Origin: Aureimonas pseudogalii
GTDB lineage: Bacteria > Pseudomonadota > Alphaproteobacteria > Rhizobiales > Rhizobiaceae
Direction: 5' to 3'
DNA: 64,000 bases
NCBI RefSeq assembly: GCF_014196835.1
Contig: NZ_JACIEK010000003.1
Location: 62,001-126,000, forward strand
In this document: positions 1-9,058 of the stretch, one piece after another
Position numbering within the stretch: position 1 is the first letter of the stretch
How the letters are laid out: the number at the start of each line of letters is the position of its first letter
Notes under the pieces: model-generated
The model's database searches: none
What the model was told of the DNA's origin: nothing
What the model saw: the letters and a program-made list of their open reading frames with translations, nothing else
Translations under genes and position numbers: made by a program

Positions 1-747
1 CTCCAGATCCGGTCGCAGATTCAGGCGATCTGCGATCGAGAGCCGCGGCCGGTCCTTGGCGATGCCGGCACCGTTCCCCAGGTTCGCAATCTCGTTCGCG
101 CCGTCGATACGCTGTGGGATCGCGAGCACGAGCGCGAGGCGCTGGACGTCGAGCGCCATCGCCTCGCCGAGCGGCTGAAGATGCTGTCGGAGACCGACCA
201 ACTCACGGGCCTTGCCAATCGCCGCGGCCTCGATCTGGCCCTCAGCGCGATGTCGGCGCAGGCCGACGACAGCCTCGGGTTCATTCTCGTCGACGTCGAT
301 CACTTCAAGTCGATCAACGATCGCTTCGGTCACAGTTCCGGCGACCGAGTGCTGTCCGAGGTGGCCAATCGACTGACGCATGTGGCGGGTTCGGACGGGA
401 TGGTGGCGCGTTACGGCGGCGAAGAATTTGCCGTCGCCGTCGCCGATCGCGAGATCGGGACACTGCTGGACCTGGCCGAGTCCATTCGCGAATCGATCGA
501 GGCGACGCCCGTGGTCGTCCCCACCGTGGGGTCGATCGCGCTGACGGTCAGCTGCGGGGTGGCCGTCGAGTCGTTGCCGGAAGCCCGCTGGGACTGGCTG
601 GTGGAACAGGCCGACGCCGCGCTTTACGAAGCCAAGGCTTCGGGGCGCAACCGCGTGCGCGCGACCAACGGCATTCTGCGCCGATGGGGGCCCGCCGAGC
701 GCGCGGAGCCCGATCGACAGTTTCCGATCACTGAAGATGCTGCGTGA
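1..747 (+). CDS. Diguanylate cyclase (GGDEF domain), 5' end outside the window
   Basis: The reading frame is open from the first base and ends with TGA at 745-747, so this is the C-terminal part of a longer protein. A charged, coiled-coil-like stretch rich in Glu and Arg (about residues 40-60) leads into a GGDEF domain with DQLTGLANRRG near its start and an intact GGEEF active-site loop (RYGGEEFAVAV). Such domains make cyclic di-GMP from two GTP. The RxxD inhibitory site normally five residues before GGEEF is absent (GSDG there), so product inhibition may be missing. The sensory or membrane part would lie upstream and cannot be seen. Confidence 0.93.
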   Translation, partial: LQIRSQIQAICDREPRPVLGDAGTVPQVRNLVRAVDTLWDREHEREALDVERHRLAERLKMLSETDQLTGLANRRGLDLALSAMSAQADDSLGFILVDVDHFKSINDRFGHSSGDRVLSEVANRLTHVAGSDGMVARYGGEEFAVAVADREIGTLLDLAESIRESIEATPVVVPTVGSIALTVSCGVAVESLPEARWDWLVEQADAALYEAKASGRNRVRATNGILRRWGPAERAEPDRQFPITEDAA

Positions 748-797
748 ACGACGCCATGTTTTCCAGGGCCCCAAGTCACGCGAAGGCGCGTCGGCGT

Positions 798-1310
798 CTA
801 TGATCCGTCCGCGGGTTCGCTCGTCGCTTCAGGCGCGGTCGGCAGGATGCGGACGAAGACCCGACCCGTCATCGAGAAGGCGAGGCGGCCCTCGGCGTCG
901 GCGGCTTCCACGCGCGTCGAGATCAGACCCCATTCGGGACGCGATGCGGACACCCGCTTCTCGGTGACGGTCTGCGTGTAGTGCAGCGTCTCGCCCGCCC
1001 GCACCGGACGCAGCCAGCGAAGGTCCGCCACGCCGGGGGAGGGGCCGAATTGCGGGATCTCGATGCCCGCTGCGGCCCGCTCCCGCGCGATCCGCTGCTG
1101 ATGCTGGACGTTCAGGCGCATGAAGATGGCGGCGGTCTGCCAGCCCGAAGCGCAGAGGCCGCCGAGCACGCTCGCCCGTGCGGCTTTCTCGTCGAGATGG
1201 AACGGCTGGGGATCGAACTTGCTGGCGAAATCGAGAATGCGCTCGCGCGTGAACGTATAGTGCCCGAGATCCTCGACATGCCCGACGTCGAATTCGTTCC
1301 AGTAGCTCAT
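798..1310 (-). CDS. MaoC-fold dehydratase-like protein (second of a pair)
   Basis: A 170-residue protein starting MSYWNEFDVG. It has a hot-dog-fold MaoC signature: FDPQPFHLDEKAA near residues 30-42, followed by GLCASGWQTA. In this family the Asp and His of that segment bind and hydrate 2-enoyl-CoA-type substrates. The open frame extends further upstream, but the ATG at 1310 overlaps the TGA of the preceding gene in an ATGA junction, which decides the start. It is closely related to the gene upstream (both carry FDPQPFHLD and SGWxT), so the two probably arose by duplication and may form a heterodimer. The substrate is unknown. Confidence 0.85.
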   Translation of the reverse strand: MSYWNEFDVGHVEDLGHYTFTRERILDFASKFDPQPFHLDEKAARASVLGGLCASGWQTAAIFMRLNVQHQQRIARERAAAGIEIPQFGPSPGVADLRWLRPVRAGETLHYTQTVTEKRVSASRPEWGLISTRVEAADAEGRLAFSMTGRVFVRILPTAPEATSEPADGS

Positions 1311-1759
1311 GCGAGGGCGCCGGCGCGCGTCAGCAGCATCACGGCGTAGTCGCAGACCAGCACCATCTCGTCGCGTTGGTTGCGGATCGTGTTGCGAAGC
1401 TTGCAGATGCCGAGGCCGGGTCGAGAGCCCGACAGTCGCGCCTCGAGAACCCGCGCCTCGCCGCTCAGCACGTCGCCGGGCCGCACCGGACGCATCCATT
1501 TGATGACGTCGACGCCGGGCGACCCTTGCGAGGTCGAGTCAACGACGAAGGCGTCGCACATCATCCGCATCATCATCGCGCAGGTGTGCCAGCCCGAGGC
1601 CGACAACCCTGCGAGCATGGAGGCCTCGGCCGCGGCGTCGTCGAGATGGAAAGGCTGCGGGTCGAATTCGCTCGCGAAGGCCAGCACCGCCTCGCGCTCG
1701 ACCCGGTAGGGTCCGAGCGGGATCGTCGTATCCACCGTCAGATCTTCGAAGGTCCGCAT
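1307..1759 (-). CDS. MaoC-fold dehydratase-like protein (first of a pair)
   Basis: A 150-residue protein with the MaoC hot-dog signature FASEFDPQPFHLDDAAA (about residues 28-44) followed by SASGWHTC. The family hydrates or dehydrates acyl-CoA thioesters. It is translationally coupled through a four-base ATGA overlap to a second MaoC-like gene, suggesting the products act as a pair, as in two-subunit enoyl-CoA hydratases. It lies downstream of ychF on the same strand with a gap of about 65 bases. Nothing nearby names a pathway. Confidence 0.85.
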   Translation of the reverse strand: MRTFEDLTVDTTIPLGPYRVEREAVLAFASEFDPQPFHLDDAAAEASMLAGLSASGWHTCAMMMRMMCDAFVVDSTSQGSPGVDVIKWMRPVRPGDVLSGEARVLEARLSGSRPGLGICKLRNTIRNQRDEMVLVCDYAVMLLTRAGALA

Positions 1760-1825
1760 CGGGTCTCCCGTCGGCCTCTCGCCGCGTGATCTGAGATAGG
1801 GGCCGGCCGCGCTGCGGCCAACCGG

Positions 1826-2929
1826 TCAGACGTTGAACTTGAACATCAGGATGTCGCCGTCCTGCACGACGTATTCCTTGCCCTCGTCCCGCGCCTTGCC
1901 GGCTTCCTTGGCCGCCACTTCGCCGCCGAGCGCCACGAAATCGTCGTAGGCGATGGTCTGGGCGCGGATGAAGCCCTTCTCGAAGTCGGTGTGGATGACG
2001 CCCGCGGCCGCCGGGGCCTTGGAGCCGCGCTTCACGGTCCAGGCGCGCGTCTCCTTGGGGCCGACGGTGAAGTAGGTGATGAGCTCGAGCAGCCCGTAGC
2101 CCTCGCTGATCAGCCGGTCGAGGCCGGGCTCGTGCAGGCCCATCGCCTCCAGATACTCGGTGACCTCGGCCTCCGGCAGCTGCGCGATCTCGGACTCGAT
2201 CGCCGCCGAGATGACGACGCTGCGGGCGCCCTGGCGCTTGGCCATCTCCTCCACGGCGGCCGAATAGGCATTGCCGGTCGCCGCGTCGCTCTCGGCCACG
2301 TTGCAGACGTAGAGCACGGGCTTGGAGGTCAGAAGGTTGAGGTTGCGCAGGATCTGCCGCTCGTCGGCGTCGAAGGTGGCGAGCAGCACGCGTACGGGCT
2401 CGCCGGCCTGCAGCTTGGCGAGCGCGGCCTCCATCACCGGCACCTGCGCGAGCGCTTCCTTGTCCTTGCCGGCCGCCTTCTTGCGCGTGGCGACGATGCG
2501 GCGCTCCAGGCTGTCGAGGTCGGAGAGCATCAGCTCGGTCTCGACGGTCTCGGCGTCGGCCACCGGGTCGATGCGGTTCTCGACATGGGTGATGTCGTCG
2601 TCCTCGAAGCAGCGGAGCACGTGGACGATGGCGTCGACCTCGCGAATGTTGGCGAGGAACTGGTTGCCGAGCCCTTCGCCCTTCGAGGCGCCGCGCACGA
2701 GGCCGGCGATGTCGACGAAGGTGATGCGGGTCGGGATGATCTGCGCCGACTTGCCGATCTTGGCGATGGCCTGCATACGCTTGTCGGGCACGCCGACGTC
2801 GCCGGTGTTCGGCTCGATCGTGCAGAACGGGTAGTTGGCGGCCTGCGCGGCCGCGGTCTTGGTCAGCGCGTTGAAGAGGGTGGACTTGCCGACGTTCGGA
2901 AGTCCCACGATGCCGCAGCGAAAGCCCAT
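1826..2929 (-). CDS. ychF: Redox-regulated ATPase YchF (Obg-family)
   Basis: A 367-residue protein of normal family length. The P-loop GLPNVGKST is at residues 9-17, followed by the DIAGLVRGASKGEGLGNQFL switch region and a C-terminal TGS domain ending VQDGDILMFKFNV. YchF proteins are cytosolic, bind ATP rather than GTP, associate with the ribosome and influence stress responses. It lies directly downstream of pth on the same strand, a neighbourhood common in proteobacteria (rplY-pth-ychF). The start MGFRCGIVGLPNVG fits the family exactly. Confidence 0.97.
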   Translation of the reverse strand: MGFRCGIVGLPNVGKSTLFNALTKTAAAQAANYPFCTIEPNTGDVGVPDKRMQAIAKIGKSAQIIPTRITFVDIAGLVRGASKGEGLGNQFLANIREVDAIVHVLRCFEDDDITHVENRIDPVADAETVETELMLSDLDSLERRIVATRKKAAGKDKEALAQVPVMEAALAKLQAGEPVRVLLATFDADERQILRNLNLLTSKPVLYVCNVAESDAATGNAYSAAVEEMAKRQGARSVVISAAIESEIAQLPEAEVTEYLEAMGLHEPGLDRLISEGYGLLELITYFTVGPKETRAWTVKRGSKAPAAAGVIHTDFEKGFIRAQTIAYDDFVALGGEVAAKEAGKARDEGKEYVVQDGDILMFKFNV

Positions 2930-3004
2930 GTCTGTTCGTCCTCGATCTCTGGTGGCGCCCTGCGCCCTGTCGCCCGCCTCAAGGAGGCCGGCGACGGATG
3001 ATGG

Positions 3005-3733
3005 TCAGTCCTTGGTGCCGAACAGCCGGCGCAGCATGCCCGCCATCGGACCGGTGTCCGGCATCGGCGGCGGCGAGGCGGACCGCGCCGCCCGCACGTG
3101 GCTCTCCGCCTTCGGCTTGGGTGGGGCGGTCTTCGCCCCGCCGCCCTTGGCGCCACTCGGCTCCTCGGAATTCAGCGCCAGAGCTACGCGGTTCATGAAG
3201 ACCGTGTCCTCGCCCTTCACCAGCGTCTCGACATGGCGGGCCACGGCTTCGAGCAGCGGCACCAGCCAGTCACGATCGACCTTGGCGAAGTCGCCGAGCA
3301 CGTGCGGGTTCACCCGCTCCTTCGAGCCGGGATGCCCGATGCCGAGCCGCACGCGGCGATAGTCCTTGCCGAGATGGGCGTCGATCGACCGCAGACCGTT
3401 GTGGCCGCCGTTGCCGCCGCCCGTCTTCACCCGCACCTTGGCAGGGGCGAGATCCAGCTCGTCGTGCATCACCACGATGTCGGCAGGCTCGATCTTGAAG
3501 AAGTTCGCCGCGGCGGCGACGGAGCGGCCGCTGTCGTTCATGAAGGTGAGCGGCTTCAGCAGCAGCACCTTGCGCCCGGCGATCTGCCCCTCGGAGATCT
3601 CGCCCTGAAACTTCTTCGACCAAGGCCCGAAGGCGGGATCGCGAGCGATTTCGTCCAGGGCCATGAAGCCGATATTGTGCCGGTTGCCGGCATATTGCGG
3701 GCCGGGATTGCCCAATCCTGCGATCAGCAGCAT
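3005..3733 (-). CDS. pth: Peptidyl-tRNA hydrolase with C-terminal tail
   Basis: A 242-residue enzyme that releases peptides from peptidyl-tRNA to recycle stalled translation products. It starts [20 protein letters not shown] with the conserved Asn9 and catalytic His19, and has MHDELDL and [12 protein letters not shown] further on. The catalytic domain ends near residue 190. About 50 extra residues rich in Ala, Pro, Lys and Ser follow, ending in a basic [10 protein letters not shown]. Such tails are seen in alphaproteobacterial Pth and are probably disordered. It lies between rplY and ychF on the same strand. Confidence 0.96.
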   Translation of the reverse strand: MLLIAGLGNPGPQYAGNRHNIGFMALDEIARDPAFGPWSKKFQGEISEGQIAGRKVLLLKPLTFMNDSGRSVAAAANFFKIEPADIVVMHDELDLAPAKVRVKTGGGNGGHNGLRSIDAHLGKDYRRVRLGIGHPGSKERVNPHVLGDFAKVDRDWLVPLLEAVARHVETLVKGEDTVFMNRVALALNSEEPSGAKGGGAKTAPPKPKAESHVRAARSASPPPMPDTGPMAGMLRRLFGTKD

Positions 3734-3811
3734 CTCAGCGACCTCTTGCGGCCCACGCTCGCGACGGGATCGGGCGAAGGGGTCTTCCGACCCCGTCCGC
3801 CCGGCTCCTCG

Positions 3812-4474
3812 TCAGTTGCCCGACTTCGGCTCGTCTTCGGCCGTGGCGTCGGTCTGCTCGGTGACCTCGGTCACCGGCGTCTCGGCGTCGAGCTCGTCGA
3901 CTTCCTCGGCCATCGGCGGCACGATCGTGGCGATCACGAAGTCCTCGTCGGTGGTCAGCGACACGCCGTTCGGCAGCTTGAGCGCCGAGGCGTGGACTGC
4001 TTCGCCGATCTCGAGACCCGTGAGGTCTACCGTGAAGCTCTCGGGAATCGACTGCGCGGGGCACTCGACCTCGATGTCGTGATGAACGACGTTGAGCACG
4101 CCGTCATTGGCCTTGATGCCCGGCGCCGCGTCTTCGTTCTCGAAGTGGACGGGAATGCGGACCGTGACGACGGTGCGCGCGGAGACGCGCAGATAGTCGA
4201 TATGGACGAGCGTGTCCTTCACGACGTCGAGCTGGTAATCCTTGGGGAGGACCTGAATCTGCTGACCGTTGAGGTCGATGTTGACGATCGTCGTCAGGAA
4301 GCCGCCGGCGTGCAGCTTCAGGAAGGTCTCCTTGTAGGGGACCGCGATCGACAGGGGCGCCTGCTTGTCACCGTAGATGACGGCGGGCACCATGTTGCTG
4401 CGGCGAAGATGTCTGGCGGCCCCCTTGCCGACCTTCTCGCGCGCTTCAGCCTTGACCGTGTAGCTCTCGCTCAT
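3812..4474 (-). CDS. rplY: 50S ribosomal protein L25/Ctc, long form
   Basis: A 220-residue protein that binds 5S rRNA in the large ribosomal subunit. The N-terminal L25 domain (about residues 1-95) carries [14 protein letters not shown] and VPAVIYG. The C-terminal TL5/Ctc domain follows, then an acidic tail with [12 protein letters not shown]. The frame is open upstream to 4675, but [14 protein letters not shown] is the family N-terminus and AAGGA lies about ten bases before this ATG. A strong hairpin sits 66-100 bases upstream in the leader. pth follows on the same strand. Confidence 0.96.
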   Translation of the reverse strand: MSESYTVKAEAREKVGKGAARHLRRSNMVPAVIYGDKQAPLSIAVPYKETFLKLHAGGFLTTIVNIDLNGQQIQVLPKDYQLDVVKDTLVHIDYLRVSARTVVTVRIPVHFENEDAAPGIKANDGVLNVVHHDIEVECPAQSIPESFTVDLTGLEIGEAVHASALKLPNGVSLTTDEDFVIATIVPPMAEEVDELDAETPVTEVTEQTDATAEDEPKSGN

Positions 4475-4539
4475 GGTTTGAAGTCCTTCGTGGTTCATCA
4501 GAGGTTGCCGGGACGGTATCCCGCGAGGGGGACCGAAAC

Positions 4540-4574
4540 GACGAAAAGCGGCTGGAACGCAGCCGCTTTTCGTC
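4540..4574 (-). terminator. Perfect 15-bp hairpin in the rplY leader (terminator or attenuator)
   Basis: GACGAAAAGCGGCTG at 4540-4554 pairs perfectly with CAGCCGCTTTTCGTC at 4560-4574 around a five-base loop. It is A-rich on one side and T-rich on the other, so it resembles an intrinsic terminator in both directions. It lies downstream of prs and only 66 bases before the rplY start. It may end prs transcription or attenuate rplY. The rest of the 334-base gap 4475-4808 shows only an imperfect GC-rich stem near 4735-4761 and no gene. Confidence 0.7.
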
Positions 4575-4808
4575 CGCGCTGCCTCCAAGGGTGTCCGCGC
4601 GGACGCCGTGCCTATAGCGTGGAGGGGCGCGCATCGCAAGCCAGAGGGCTTGGCGCTCGCCGCTGGCAAGTTCACAGATTGCCTGGACGTGACCGAAGCG
4701 GCTTGGGATGGGACGGTGATGGAGGATGCGATCGCCGGCCCCAGTGCAGCGGGGCTGGCCGGTCGACCGACCCGGCCCGCGTCGTACCGAAGATCCGCTC
4801 CGCGCGGC

Positions 4809-5741
4809 TCAGTCGAAAAGCGACGACACCGACTGTTCGGTGGTGGTGCGGGCGATGGCCTCGCCGAGGAGGGTCGCGGTGGTGACGACCCGGATGTTGC
4901 GGGCGTCGCGGATCGCCTTGGTCGGCTCGATCGAATCGGTGATCACCAGTTCCTCGATCGAGGAGGCGGCGATACGGGCGACGGCACCGCCCGAGAGGAC
5001 GCCGTGCGTGATATAAGCTCGCACGCCCTTGGCGCCGGCCGCCATCAAGGCGTCGGCCGCGTTGCAGAGCGTACCGCCGGAATCGATGATGTCGTCGATG
5101 AGGATGCAGTGCCGACCTTCGACCTCGCCGATGATGTTCATCACCTCGGACTCGCCTGGCTTCTCGCGGCGCTTGTCGACGATGGCCAGTGGAGCGTCGA
5201 GCCGCTTGGCGAGCGAGCGGGCGCGCACCACGCCGCCGACGTCGGGCGAGACGACCATCACGTGCTCGGTGTCGAGATGTTCCTTGATGTCGCGCGCCAG
5301 CAGCGGCACGGCGAAGAGATTGTCGGTCGGAATATCGAAGAAGCCCTGGATCTGCCCGGCGTGGAGATCCATCGTCATCACCCGGTCGGCACCGGCGCGG
5401 GTGATGAGGTTGGCGACGAGCTTGGCCGAGATCGGGGTCCGCCCACCGGCCTTCCGGTCCTGCCGCGCGTAGCCGAAATAGGGCAGCACGGCGGTGATGC
5501 GGCGGGCCGAGGCGCGTCGCAGCGCGTCCATGATGATCAGGAGCTCCATCAGGTGATCGTTCGCCGGATAAGAGGTCGACTGGATCACGAAGCAATCCTC
5601 GCCGCGCACGTTCTCCTGAATCTCGACGAAGATCTCCTGGTCGGCGAAGCGCCGGACGGACGCGAGGCCCAGAGGCAGTTCCAGATACTTTCCGATGGCC
5701 TCGGCCAGGATGCGATTGGAGTTGCCGACAAAGAGTTTCAT
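4809..5741 (-). CDS. prs: Ribose-phosphate pyrophosphokinase (PRPP synthetase)
   Basis: A 310-residue enzyme that transfers pyrophosphate from ATP to ribose 5-phosphate, making PRPP for nucleotides, histidine and tryptophan. Conserved parts are [16 protein letters not shown] (33-47), the [10 protein letters not shown] loop (91-97) and the PRPP-binding DDIIDSGGT (216-224). The open frame extends 22 codons further upstream, but [14 protein letters not shown] at 5741 is the family start and gives the usual length. It is followed by a 334-base leader and rplY on the same strand. Confidence 0.97.
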   Translation of the reverse strand: MKLFVGNSNRILAEAIGKYLELPLGLASVRRFADQEIFVEIQENVRGEDCFVIQSTSYPANDHLMELLIIMDALRRASARRITAVLPYFGYARQDRKAGGRTPISAKLVANLITRAGADRVMTMDLHAGQIQGFFDIPTDNLFAVPLLARDIKEHLDTEHVMVVSPDVGGVVRARSLAKRLDAPLAIVDKRREKPGESEVMNIIGEVEGRHCILIDDIIDSGGTLCNAADALMAAGAKGVRAYITHGVLSGGAVARIAASSIEELVITDSIEPTKAIRDARNIRVVTTATLLGEAIARTTTEQSVSSLFD

Positions 5742-5928
5742 CGTGTCCGCTTCCGTCCTTGGGCGCGAGACGGCGGCCTGTCGGCCGCACCGGGGACCGT
5801 CGCCCACGGACCCTCGTTCGCATCTGCGGCGCTCATAACAAGATCGGATGAAGATTCAACCCACAGACCGCCGAATGCCCCGCCGCAGAGGGCCCGGCGG
5901 ACACGAGCGTCGTAGCCCGTCGAGCCGG

Positions 5929-7083
5929 TCATGGCGCGGCGAACGGCAGCTCGATCGGAAGGCGCGACAGGCTCTCGGGGGCTTCGTCGGTGGTCCGATA
6001 GGTCCGCCCCAGCGTCATCGCCGTGCCGCTGTCGGAATCCATCAGGATCATGTGGGCGAAGAGCGTCATGTCGGGGCGGATCGGCTCGGCATTGCCCGAG
6101 ACGAACATCTGCGGGTCCATCCACGAGGGGGCGAAGCGCGCGCCCACCGAGTAGCCGCAGGCGGCGAGGCGGTGGCGAACGAGATCGTGCTCTTCCATCA
6201 CCCGCGCGTGGGCGTCGAACACGTCGCCGAAGGTGCGGCCGGGGCGCAGGGCCTCCTCCACCGCGGCCAATGCCTCGCGCGCGGCGGCGAACAGTTCCTC
6301 ATGGCGGATCAGCGGTTTGCCGACCACGACGGTGCGCATCAGCGGGGCGTGATACTGCGCCTTCACACCCGACCATTCGACGGTGAGCTGGTCCTGGCCT
6401 GAGAGCCGGCGGCGCCCCGACTTGTAGCGGCAGAGGAGAGCGTCCGGTCCTGAACCGAGGATGAAGGGGTTGGCCGGATAGTCGCCGCCCCCGCGCAGGA
6501 TCGTGCCCTGAAGCGCATGGAGGAGATCGGCCTCGTCGGCGCCCTCGCGCACCAGCGGCAGCATCGCCTCGAAGGCCTCGTCGCCGAGCCGCGCGGCCTC
6601 GCGAACGTAGGCGATCTCGGCGGGGCTCTTCACCAGCCGCAACGCCGGCATGAGGTCGGAGGCGTCCTGCAGGCTGGCGAAGGAGCCGAGCTTCTCCTCG
6701 ACGAGCCGCCCGTTGGCGGCGGTGAGGCCGTGCGTCGCCCACTCCACGCCGATCCGCGCGCCGAGGAGGCCCATGTCGTCGAGGATGTCGCGCAGTTCGA
6801 TCGCGGGGTTGGCACCGCCCCGATCGCGCCAGATCTCGATGCGTTCGATCGTGGAGGTGTGTTGGGCCTGCCGCAGGTCGGCCGAGCGGGTGAGAAGGCG
6901 CATCTCGCCGTCGGCCTTCACCACGAGGCACTGGAAGAAGCAGAAGCCGAACGTGTCGTAGCCCGTCAGCCAGTACGTCGAATCCTGCGCGAACAGGAGC
7001 ATCGCGTCGAGCTTGCGCTCGGTCATCGCGGTGGTCAGCCGCTCGCGGCGCTGGGCGAACTCGTCGGCAGAGAAATGCAGCAT
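5929..7083 (-). CDS. M24 family protein resembling creatinase / ectoine hydrolase (DoeA)
   Basis: A 384-residue pita-bread-fold protein with an N-terminal creatinase-like domain (about 1-160) and a C-terminal M24 domain. The metal-ligand motifs of aminopeptidase P are not kept. The DxG position reads VEWSG, the YxSDxTRT position reads QYHAPLMRT, and the His motif reads GYSVG. This pattern is shared with metal-independent family members such as creatinase and, from memory, DoeA ectoine hydrolase. It is therefore more likely a C-N hydrolase on a small molecule than a peptidase. No ectoine or creatine genes are adjacent. The gene begins 26 bases after the laccase-domain gene on the same strand. 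Confidence 0.8.
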   Translation of the reverse strand: MLHFSADEFAQRRERLTTAMTERKLDAMLLFAQDSTYWLTGYDTFGFCFFQCLVVKADGEMRLLTRSADLRQAQHTSTIERIEIWRDRGGANPAIELRDILDDMGLLGARIGVEWATHGLTAANGRLVEEKLGSFASLQDASDLMPALRLVKSPAEIAYVREAARLGDEAFEAMLPLVREGADEADLLHALQGTILRGGGDYPANPFILGSGPDALLCRYKSGRRRLSGQDQLTVEWSGVKAQYHAPLMRTVVVGKPLIRHEELFAAAREALAAVEEALRPGRTFGDVFDAHARVMEEHDLVRHRLAACGYSVGARFAPSWMDPQMFVSGNAEPIRPDMTLFAHMILMDSDSGTAMTLGRTYRTTDEAPESLSRLPIELPFAAP

Positions 7084-7109
7084 GGACGGATCCGGTTGCC
7101 GGGAGAAGG

Positions 7110-7916
7110 TCAGGCGAGGACGATGGCGGAAAGCTGGCGGCCGTAGTCGGGCTCGCCGCGATGCGTGGTGCGGCGGAACGAGAAGAAGCGCTCCTCCTCG
7201 GCATAGGTACAGCGGCCGACGAAGCCGGCCGCGACGCCGAGCGCGGCGAGCCGGGCGACGACGTAGCCGGGAAGGTCGAACTGCCGCTTGTCCCCTTGCG
7301 TGCCGGCGGCGAAGAAGCGCTCGTTCGCGGGGTTCTCGTCGAGGAAGCCGGCCATCATCTCGGCGCCGACCTCGTAGTTCGGCTGGGTGATACAGGGGCC
7401 GAGCACCGCGGTGATCGCGCCGCGTTCGGCGCCGAGGCTCTCCATCGCCGAGACCGTGTTGTCGAGGACGCCGCCGAGCGCCCCGCGCCAGCCGGCATGG
7501 GCCGCCCCGACGACGCCGTTGTGCGCGTCGGCGAAGAGGACGGGGCCGCAATCGGCCGTGAGGATGCCGAGTGCGAGGCCGCGCACCTTCGTCACGACAG
7601 CGTCGGCCTTCGGCCGATCCGCCCCGAAGGGCTCGTCGACGATCGCGACGTCGGGCGAGTGCACCTGCCAGGGCGAGGCGAGATCGGCCACGGTCAAGCC
7701 GAGATAGCGCATCGCCCGCTCGCGGTTCTCGTGCACGGCCTCCGGCGCATCGTGCGAGCCGCTGCCGGCGTTGAGCGAGGTGTAGATGCCGGTCGAAACG
7801 CCGCCGCGGCGCGTGAAGAACGCGTGGCGCAGGCCCGGCAGGACGGAGAGGCGTTCGTCCCGGACGACACCGGCGTCCACGAGATGAGAGGCCGATTCGA
7901 GGCGGGGATCAAGCAT
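7110..7916 (-). CDS. pgeF: Laccase-domain protein (PgeF/YfiH family)
   Basis: A 268-residue protein of the multicopper-polyphenol-oxidase/YfiH fold. It contains HAFFTRRGGVSTGIY, WQVHSPDV, TADCGPVLF and AAHAGWRGALGGVL, which supply the conserved His, Cys and His metal ligands. Family members hydrolyse wrongly built peptidoglycan precursors or act as purine-nucleoside phosphorylases. A real laccase role is doubtful. It lies 32 bases after the MidA-type methyltransferase gene, and the lgt - methyltransferase - pgeF order is common in Rhizobiales. Start ATG MLDPRLESASH. Confidence 0.93.
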   Translation of the reverse strand: MLDPRLESASHLVDAGVVRDERLSVLPGLRHAFFTRRGGVSTGIYTSLNAGSGSHDAPEAVHENRERAMRYLGLTVADLASPWQVHSPDVAIVDEPFGADRPKADAVVTKVRGLALGILTADCGPVLFADAHNGVVGAAHAGWRGALGGVLDNTVSAMESLGAERGAITAVLGPCITQPNYEVGAEMMAGFLDENPANERFFAAGTQGDKRQFDLPGYVVARLAALGVAAGFVGRCTYAEEERFFSFRRTTHRGEPDYGRQLSAIVLA

Positions 7917-7948
7917 GGGCGCGATGGTGGGGGAGGCCCGAAGCCAAG

Positions 7949-9058
7949 TCAACGGAAGGTAGTGGCAACCTCGAAGGGCGGCAGGCTCAAAGGCGCGGAG
8001 GCGATCGCCAGCACCTTGAAGAGATCGCCCATCTCGCCGTGCCCGTCGCCGGCAAGGCGGCGCACGGCGGCCGTCAGCGCCGCCCGGCCGGATTCGTCGG
8101 CAGAGGCGCCGAGGCGGCCGGCGCGTTCCACCAGGCCGAGGTCGAGGAGAAACCGCCCCTGCGTCGTGAGGCCCGCGGATGGCAGACCGGCCGCTTGCGC
8201 CACCGCGCGCAGGGCCGAGAAATCGACGTGGCTGGTGATGTCGGCCCGGCCGGGCTCGGCCAGAACCTCGGCGAAGGCATGGCGGCGCAGGGCCTGCAGC
8301 GTGTCGCCGAAACCGGGCGCTGGGTGACCGTAATCCACGAGGAGCGCTGCGCCGCCGCGCCGCGACAGATCGGCCGCCATCTCGGCGACGAGCCGTTCGC
8401 GCTCGGGCGACACCTCGAAGACGTCGCCTTCCTGCGGAGCGGGCAACGCTGCGAGCGCCACCGGAACGTGCCGGAGCGCGTCGCCGCAGCGGAAGCGGAG
8501 CGAACCGTCGGCGTTCGCCGCGACGAACCGCTCGCGCCAGGCGCCCGCTTCGAACACGAGCTGGCGGATTGCGACCGCGTCGAGCCATTCGTTGGCGACG
8601 ACGATCGCGAGCAGCGCCTCCACCTCGCTCCAGCGCCGATGCCGCACCACCGGCAGATCGAAGCGCGACAGCGTCGAGAGTTGCAGCGCCGCAAGCCGGT
8701 CGCTCGTCTCCACCAGTCGGACGCGTGCCGCCCTGAGGAAGGCGCCGTCGAGCCGCGCGGCCGTGCGCAGCATGTCGGCCATCAGCGTGCCGCGCCCTGG
8801 CCCAATCTCGGCGAAGACGAAGGGCGAGGGCGCGCCGAGCTCGCGCCAAGCGGCGAGCGCCCAGGCGCCGAGAAGCTCGCCGAACATCTGGCTGATCTCA
8901 GGCGCGGTGACGAAATCGCCCGCCGAGCCGAAGGGCTCGCGCGTCGCGTAGTAGCCCTCCGCCGGATCGAACAGCGCGAGGTTCCAGAACCGGTCGAGCC
9001 GCACCGGCCCGCGCGCCCCGATCTCGGCGCGAATGCGCTCGATCAGGCTCGCGCTCAC
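7949..9058 (-). CDS. SAM-dependent methyltransferase, MidA/NDUFAF7 family (COG1565)
   Basis: A 369-residue protein whose mitochondrial relatives dimethylate an arginine of complex I subunit NDUFS2. It has the N-terminal GYYATREPFGSAGDFVTAPE and the SAM-binding EIGPGRGTLMADML motif near residues 85-98, then VVANEWLDA. The start is a GTG at 9058 that overlaps the lgt stop in a GTGA junction, giving VSASLIERIRAEIGARGPV at the N-terminus. An ATG reading would need a foreign upstream extension inside lgt. Probable cytosolic protein methylation; the bacterial target is not known. Confidence 0.92.
   Translation of the reverse strand: MSASLIERIRAEIGARGPVRLDRFWNLALFDPAEGYYATREPFGSAGDFVTAPEISQMFGELLGAWALAAWRELGAPSPFVFAEIGPGRGTLMADMLRTAARLDGAFLRAARVRLVETSDRLAALQLSTLSRFDLPVVRHRRWSEVEALLAIVVANEWLDAVAIRQLVFEAGAWRERFVAANADGSLRFRCGDALRHVPVALAALPAPQEGDVFEVSPERERLVAEMAADLSRRGGAALLVDYGHPAPGFGDTLQALRRHAFAEVLAEPGRADITSHVDFSALRAVAQAAGLPSAGLTTQGRFLLDLGLVERAGRLGASADESGRAALTAAVRRLAGDGHGEMGDLFKVLAIASAPLSLPPFEVATTFR

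Noticed and set aside
3812-4675. Longer L25 protein starting at 4675
   Set aside because: The extra 67 residues would be encoded across the perfect hairpin and do not resemble any L25 N-terminus. The ATG at 4474 has a ribosome site and the family start.
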